Source of the DNA: DASVEE01 sp036399695
Lineage (GTDB): Bacteria; Acidobacteriota; Thermoanaerobaculia; Gp7-AA8
DNA length: 8,634 nucleotides
Direction of reading: 5' to 3'
Assembly (NCBI GenBank): GCA_036399695.1
Contig: DASWMP010000126.1
Coordinates: 1 to 8,634, forward strand
Shown one piece after another: positions 6,158 through 8,634 of the stretch (position 1 is the stretch's first letter; each line of letters begins with the position of its first letter). The notes under the pieces are model-generated. The model saw only the letters and a program-made list of their open reading frames with translations, was not told the origin of the DNA and made no database searches. A program made the position numbers and the translations under genes.

Positions 6158-7216
6158 TCACGCAATCTCTGCGCCGAAGCGGCGCAGCACGAGATCGATC
6201 TGATTGCAGTACGTCAGCCCCTGCGCCACCGCCACGACGAGCCCCACGGCGCGGCGCGTGACCGCATCGACGACCAGCGAGCCGGAATCGCCGCGATCGG
6301 CAAACCAGCCGTTGACGCCCGTGACCGCGAGCTGATCCTCAAAGTATGCGATCTGACTACCGTAACGCACCGGAATGTCGGCCGCCACGTCCGTGATGAC
6401 GCCGAGCGTGTGCAGCGTCGTGCGGCCGTACTTGCGCACCGACTGGTAGATGGCCGGCGAGGAGATCGGCGCGACGATGGGACCGATCTGCTTGAGGTCG
6501 GGCGTGACGGACGCGGGATCGAGCAGCTCGGCGATCGCGGCGTCGAAGAAGTTTTTGGTCCCGCCGAACTGCAGCGGCTCGAAGTCCGACAGCACGGCGA
6601 TTTCGTTCACGGGGCGGCGTCCGCCGTCGAGTGCCGCCGGCTGGATGACGCGATCGCCGATCCGCCCCTGGTTCACGTTCGCCAGGATGTGGTTGTTCGA
6701 GAGGATGAACTTCCGCCCCGGGCGGCTCGGGAGCGTCACGAGGCAGCCGAGCGTGCCGGCCGAGACGTTGACGTGACCGACAGACACGCCGCACGGCACC
6801 GCCGCCGCCGAGATGTCGCCGACGGCGATGACGTCCGTCGGCATTCCGTTGATCTCCTCCGGCACCCGCTCGGCCTCGGTGAGCATGCGCTTGGGGACTT
6901 TCGCTTTGACGTAGACCCGGACGGCCAGGTCGTCGAGCGCGGCGCCGGAGGTGATCTTCGCCCCGTAGCCGAGACCGCGGATGTTCCCTTCGAGTGGCAG
7001 CGACGCGATCCGTGAGACCGGCCCTTCCGGCGGCCGGCCGCTCTCCAGCGAAGCCGCCGAAACCCCACCCTTCCGCCGCGTGCTTCCGCGGCGCACACCG
7101 CGGGTTCGCGGCAGGTCGTCCGCGGCGGCGGCCATCGCCGGGAACATGGTGCTGAGCAGGTCGTCCTTGTACAGCCGCGCGGTCTGGCGCGTCTCGTCGC
7201 TGGCTACGATCGTCAT
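6158..7216 (-). CDS. S1 (trypsin-fold) serine peptidase-like protein without signal peptide
   Basis: This 352-residue protein has an intact trypsin-type triad: His176 in ILSNNHILAN, Asp225 in FFDAAIAEL and Ser311 in DRGDSGSLVVD. The strand motif VSAGTLGCLV (151-160) before the His matches bacterial trypsin-like proteins of the LSNNH type, which are distinct from secreted trypsins and from HtrA. No PDZ domain is seen. The N-terminus (MTIVASDETRQTARLYKDDL) is not a signal peptide, and residues 35-65 are basic and low-complexity, so the protein is probably cytoplasmic. Residues about 78-136 form a separate module (GLGYGAKITSG, AVRVYVKAKVPKRML, VPEEINGMPTDVIAVGDI) repeated in the small downstream protein. 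The start at 7216 is set by GGAGG at 7226-7230; an in-frame upstream ATG at 7258 would add MGPIGPIVPRRKPL, which comes from a DNA repeat. Substrate and role are unknown. Confidence 0.88.
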   Translation of the reverse strand: MTIVASDETRQTARLYKDDLLSTMFPAMAAAADDLPRTRGVRRGSTRRKGGVSAASLESGRPPEGPVSRIASLPLEGNIRGLGYGAKITSGAALDDLAVRVYVKAKVPKRMLTEAERVPEEINGMPTDVIAVGDISAAAVPCGVSVGHVNVSAGTLGCLVTLPSRPGRKFILSNNHILANVNQGRIGDRVIQPAALDGGRRPVNEIAVLSDFEPLQFGGTKNFFDAAIAELLDPASVTPDLKQIGPIVAPISSPAIYQSVRKYGRTTLHTLGVITDVAADIPVRYGSQIAYFEDQLAVTGVNGWFADRGDSGSLVVDAVTRRAVGLVVAVAQGLTYCNQIDLVLRRFGAEIA

Positions 7217-7224
7217 CAGGGGCT

Positions 7225-7230
7225 TCCTCC
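7225..7230 (-). promoter_or_regulatory. Ribosome binding site deciding the S1 peptidase start
   Basis: GGAGGA on the minus strand lies eight bases before the ATG at 7216. It is the strongest Shine-Dalgarno in the window. It rules in favour of that start over the in-frame ATG 14 codons upstream, at 7258, which sits inside a repeat. Confidence 0.8.
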
Positions 7231-7237
7231 GCGGAAC

Positions 7238-7260
7238 GATGGGACCTATGGGACCCATGG
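7238..7260. repeat. Short GGGACC-unit repeat, related to the 4749-4859 element
   Basis: The plus strand reads GATGGGACC then TATGGGACC then CATGG, a 9-base step like that in the arms of the long inverted repeat at 4749-4859. It includes a small palindrome (ATGGG-A-CCCAT at 7248-7258). Only one arm is recognisable; it may be a remnant or half element. It lies in the 5' leader of the S1 peptidase gene, just upstream of the ribosome binding site. Confidence 0.55.
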
Positions 7261-7343
7261 AGATCCCGACTGATAGGAGGGCCGCGAGAGCGGTTCTTTC
7301 CTACCTCCCGCCCTGGCATTTCCCGGCCGGCCGCTCAGGAGCC

Positions 7344-7409
7344 GGACAGACAAGAGTGTCTGTCCCACATCAGGACAAGCCAACGTGGGACAGACACTCT
7401 TGTCTGTCC
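7344..7409. repeat. Nested palindromic repeat: perfect 25-base inverted arms, each itself a hairpin
   Basis: Arms 7344-7368 and 7385-7409 are exact reverse complements over 25 bases, separated by 16 bases. Each arm also contains its own palindrome: GACAGACA-AGAG-TGTCTGTC at 7345-7364 and GACAGACA-CTCT-TGTCTGTC at 7389-7408. The sequence can therefore fold either as one long stem or as two short ones, as in paired REP/BIME-type elements. No coding capacity is seen. It lies between the S41 peptidase terminator and the S1 peptidase gene, without a T tract of its own. Confidence 0.85.
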
Positions 7410-7429
7410 TCCCCGGTATGGGGCGGGGG

Positions 7430-7461
7430 AAAACAAAAGGGCCGGCTTGGCAGCCGGCCCT
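7430..7461 (-). terminator. Intrinsic terminator of the S41 peptidase gene
   Basis: A perfect 10-bp GC-rich stem (AGGGCCGGCT at 7438-7447 with AGCCGGCCCT at 7452-7461) closes a 4-base loop. On the minus strand it is followed directly by TTTGTTTT and then Cs. It lies 30 bases after the stop codon. This is a textbook Rho-independent terminator, and it implies that the S1 peptidase gene downstream needs its own promoter. Confidence 0.88.
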
Positions 7462-7491
7462 CGTACTTTCAACAGGTCGTGATGCGGTCGT

Positions 7492-8634
7492 TTACGCGAC
7501 CATTGCCAGTTCTTTCGACGGCACCTTGAACGACGCTACCTTCTTCCCCGGCTGGGCGCCGAAGAGCTGGAGGGCGCGGTTCAGGATGAGGTCGTCCTTC
7601 GGCTTCTGACCGGCTTCGGTCTCGAGCGCCTGGGACGTCAGGTCGACCAGGACGTCGGGCTTCACGCCCGTTTCCTTGATGGCTTTGAGGTCGGGCGTCG
7701 TGTAGTGGGCGACCGTCATCTGGACGCCGCCGCCGCTCGGGAGCGGGATGAAGCGCTGGACGATGGCGCGGCCGTACGTCGTGCCACCGACCACCTTCCC
7801 GCGGTTGTTGCCACGAATGGCCGCCGCGAACACCTCGGCGCCGGAAGCGCTCGAAAGGTCCGTCAGCACCTGCACCTCGCCGTCGTACGACGTGGCGCGG
7901 TCGGCCTGCCAGCGCTTCGCTTCGACCTTGCGGCCTTCGAGAGCCGTGATCAGGCCGCTCGTCAGCAGTTCGTCGGCCGAGGCGATGGCCTGTTCGATAT
8001 CGCCACCGGCGTTGCCGCGGAGGTCGACGATCAGCTTGCGGACGTTGCGCTTGTGGACGTCCTCGAGGGCGCTCTTGAACTGCGCCGCCGTCCCCTTCTC
8101 GAAGAACGGCACCTTGACGTACGCCACGCCGGAGATGGTGTTCGTCTCGAGCGTCAGCGGGTGGAACGTCGCGGTCTCGATCTTGATGTTCTCGCGCTTG
8201 GTCTGGCCGCCGCGGAGGATCTGCAGCGTTACCGGCGAAGCAGCCGCGATCGCGCTGCGGATCTGCCAGATGGCCATCTTCTGCGTCGGCTGGCCGTTGA
8301 TCTTCTCGATGAAGTCGCCACGCTCGACGCCAGCCTTGGCGGCCGGCGAGCCCGGGATCGCCGAGACGGCGTAGGCGTAGCCGAAGCGTTTCGAGATCAC
8401 GAGGCCGACGCCGTTGTCCTCCACGTCGACGAAGTTCTTGTACGACGGCATCTGCGCCGGCGGTACGTAGTAGCTGAACTCGTCGATGGCGTCGGTCACG
8501 CCCGTGAAGGCGCCTTCCATGAGCTGGTCGGAGCCGACCGATTCGACGTAGTTGCTCCGCACCAGGTCGAACACCTCCGAAAAGATGCTCAGGTAGCGGA
8601 AGACATTGTTACGGGGAGTGCCCTGCCCGAAGAG
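7492..8634 (-). CDS. S41 C-terminal-processing-type peptidase (CtpA/Prc-like), 5' end outside window, catalytic Lys replaced by Arg
   Basis: The frame is open to the window edge (380 visible residues beginning LFGQGTPRNNVFRYLSIFSEVFDLV), so the signal peptide and start are missing; the internal GTG at 8574 is not the start. With the first visible residue as 1, there is an N-terminal helical part (FSEVFDLVRSNYVE), a PDZ domain at about 73-142 (NGVGLVISK, GSPAAKAGVERGDFIEKING) and the S41 core with LIVDLRGNAGG (201-211) and the nucleophile motif SASGAE with Ser264. In CtpA/Prc enzymes a general-base Lys lies 25 residues after this Ser, in TFGKGxVQ, with a Gln four residues further. Here the motif is TYGRAIVQ: Arg289 (codon CGC, 7770-7768) and Gln293. 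Spacing is exact, so the substitution is real in this sequence. Activity may be lost or altered. Such proteins process or scaffold envelope proteins. Confidence 0.92.
   Translation of the reverse strand, partial: LFGQGTPRNNVFRYLSIFSEVFDLVRSNYVESVGSDQLMEGAFTGVTDAIDEFSYYVPPAQMPSYKNFVDVEDNGVGLVISKRFGYAYAVSAIPGSPAAKAGVERGDFIEKINGQPTQKMAIWQIRSAIAAASPVTLQILRGGQTKRENIKIETATFHPLTLETNTISGVAYVKVPFFEKGTAAQFKSALEDVHKRNVRKLIVDLRGNAGGDIEQAIASADELLTSGLITALEGRKVEAKRWQADRATSYDGEVQVLTDLSSASGAEVFAAAIRGNNRGKVVGGTTYGRAIVQRFIPLPSGGGVQMTVAHYTTPDLKAIKETGVKPDVLVDLTSQALETEAGQKPKDDLILNRALQLFGAQPGKKVASFKVPSKELAMVA

Larger units (their letters stand above)
7217..7491. other. 275-base non-coding stretch between the S41 and S1 peptidase genes
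   Basis: In minus-strand order it holds the terminator (7461-7430), the nested palindromic repeat (7409-7344), about 80 bases of GC-rich sequence without recognisable structure, the short GGGACC repeat (7260-7238) and the S1 peptidase ribosome binding site. A promoter for the S1 peptidase should lie in 7261-7343, but I see no convincing -35/-10 pair there. Confidence 0.7.

Noticed and set aside
7344..7409. Possible CRISPR repeats or a bidirectional terminator
   Set aside because: There are only two arms in inverted, not direct, orientation with one spacer, and there is no T tract. It is better described as a nested palindromic repeat.
7492..8574. S41 peptidase starting at the GTG at 8574
   Set aside because: The frame stays open for the remaining 20 codons to the window edge and encodes sequence (YLSIFSEVFDLV) expected before the PDZ domain, so the gene is truncated by the window.
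1..8634. tRNA, rRNA, riboswitch, integrase or phage genes
   Set aside because: I found no cloverleaf-like sequence, conserved rRNA segment, aptamer-like structure or recombinase motif on either strand.

Overview
This is a GC-rich window from a bacterial chromosome. Every gene I can support lies on the minus strand, so genes are read from high to low coordinates. The envelope functions (lipobox lipoprotein, type I signal peptide, PDZ/S41 peptidase, divergent polysaccharide deacetylase) suggest a Gram-negative-type cell. The gene set, GC-rich codon use and abundant short palindromic intergenic repeats would fit an acidobacterium-like soil or sediment lineage. That placement is an impression, not a demonstration.

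In transcription order the layout is as follows. (1) 8634-7492: an S41 C-terminal-processing-type peptidase, cut at its 5' end by the window edge and closed by a clear intrinsic terminator at 7430-7461. Its conserved catalytic Lys position reads Arg. (2) 7491-7217: non-coding, holding the terminator, a nested palindromic repeat and a short GGGACC-type repeat. (3) 7216-6158: an S1 trypsin-fold peptidase with an intact His/Asp/Ser triad and no signal peptide. Ten bases later, at 6147-5941, comes a 68-residue protein that is a free-standing relative of the module preceding the peptidase's catalytic domain. (4) 5943-5819: a heptad-based inverted-repeat element. (5) 5794-4865: a membrane-anchored divergent polysaccharide deacetylase (YibQ/DUF610 type). 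(6) 4859-4749: a long imperfect inverted repeat. (7) 4727-3996: an unrecognised protein with about eight membrane segments. (8) 3946-2384: a GH13 alpha-amylase lipoprotein. (9) 2433-2327: a second heptad-repeat element, which overlaps the end of the amylase gene. (10) 2311-1247 and 1250-51: a MalK-type ABC ATPase and a MalE-type binding protein sharing an ATGA stop/start overlap, followed by a hairpin at 23-41.

Functionally, the low-coordinate half looks like a maltodextrin module. A surface or periplasmic amylase cuts alpha-glucan, a binding protein captures the oligosaccharides, and an ATPase powers uptake. The two permease subunits are not in the window. The high-coordinate half is cell-envelope and proteolysis genes. 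The S1 peptidase and its small partner sit between an S41 peptidase and a YibQ-type protein, two families often found close together in other bacteria.

The most notable signals are the Lys-to-Arg change in the S41 peptidase, the peptidase plus stand-alone module pair, and the intergenic repeats. Every inter-gene gap of at least about 70 bases holds repeat sequence, from three different short-repeat families. One repeat supplies a gene's stop codon and another encodes the last residues of the amylase.
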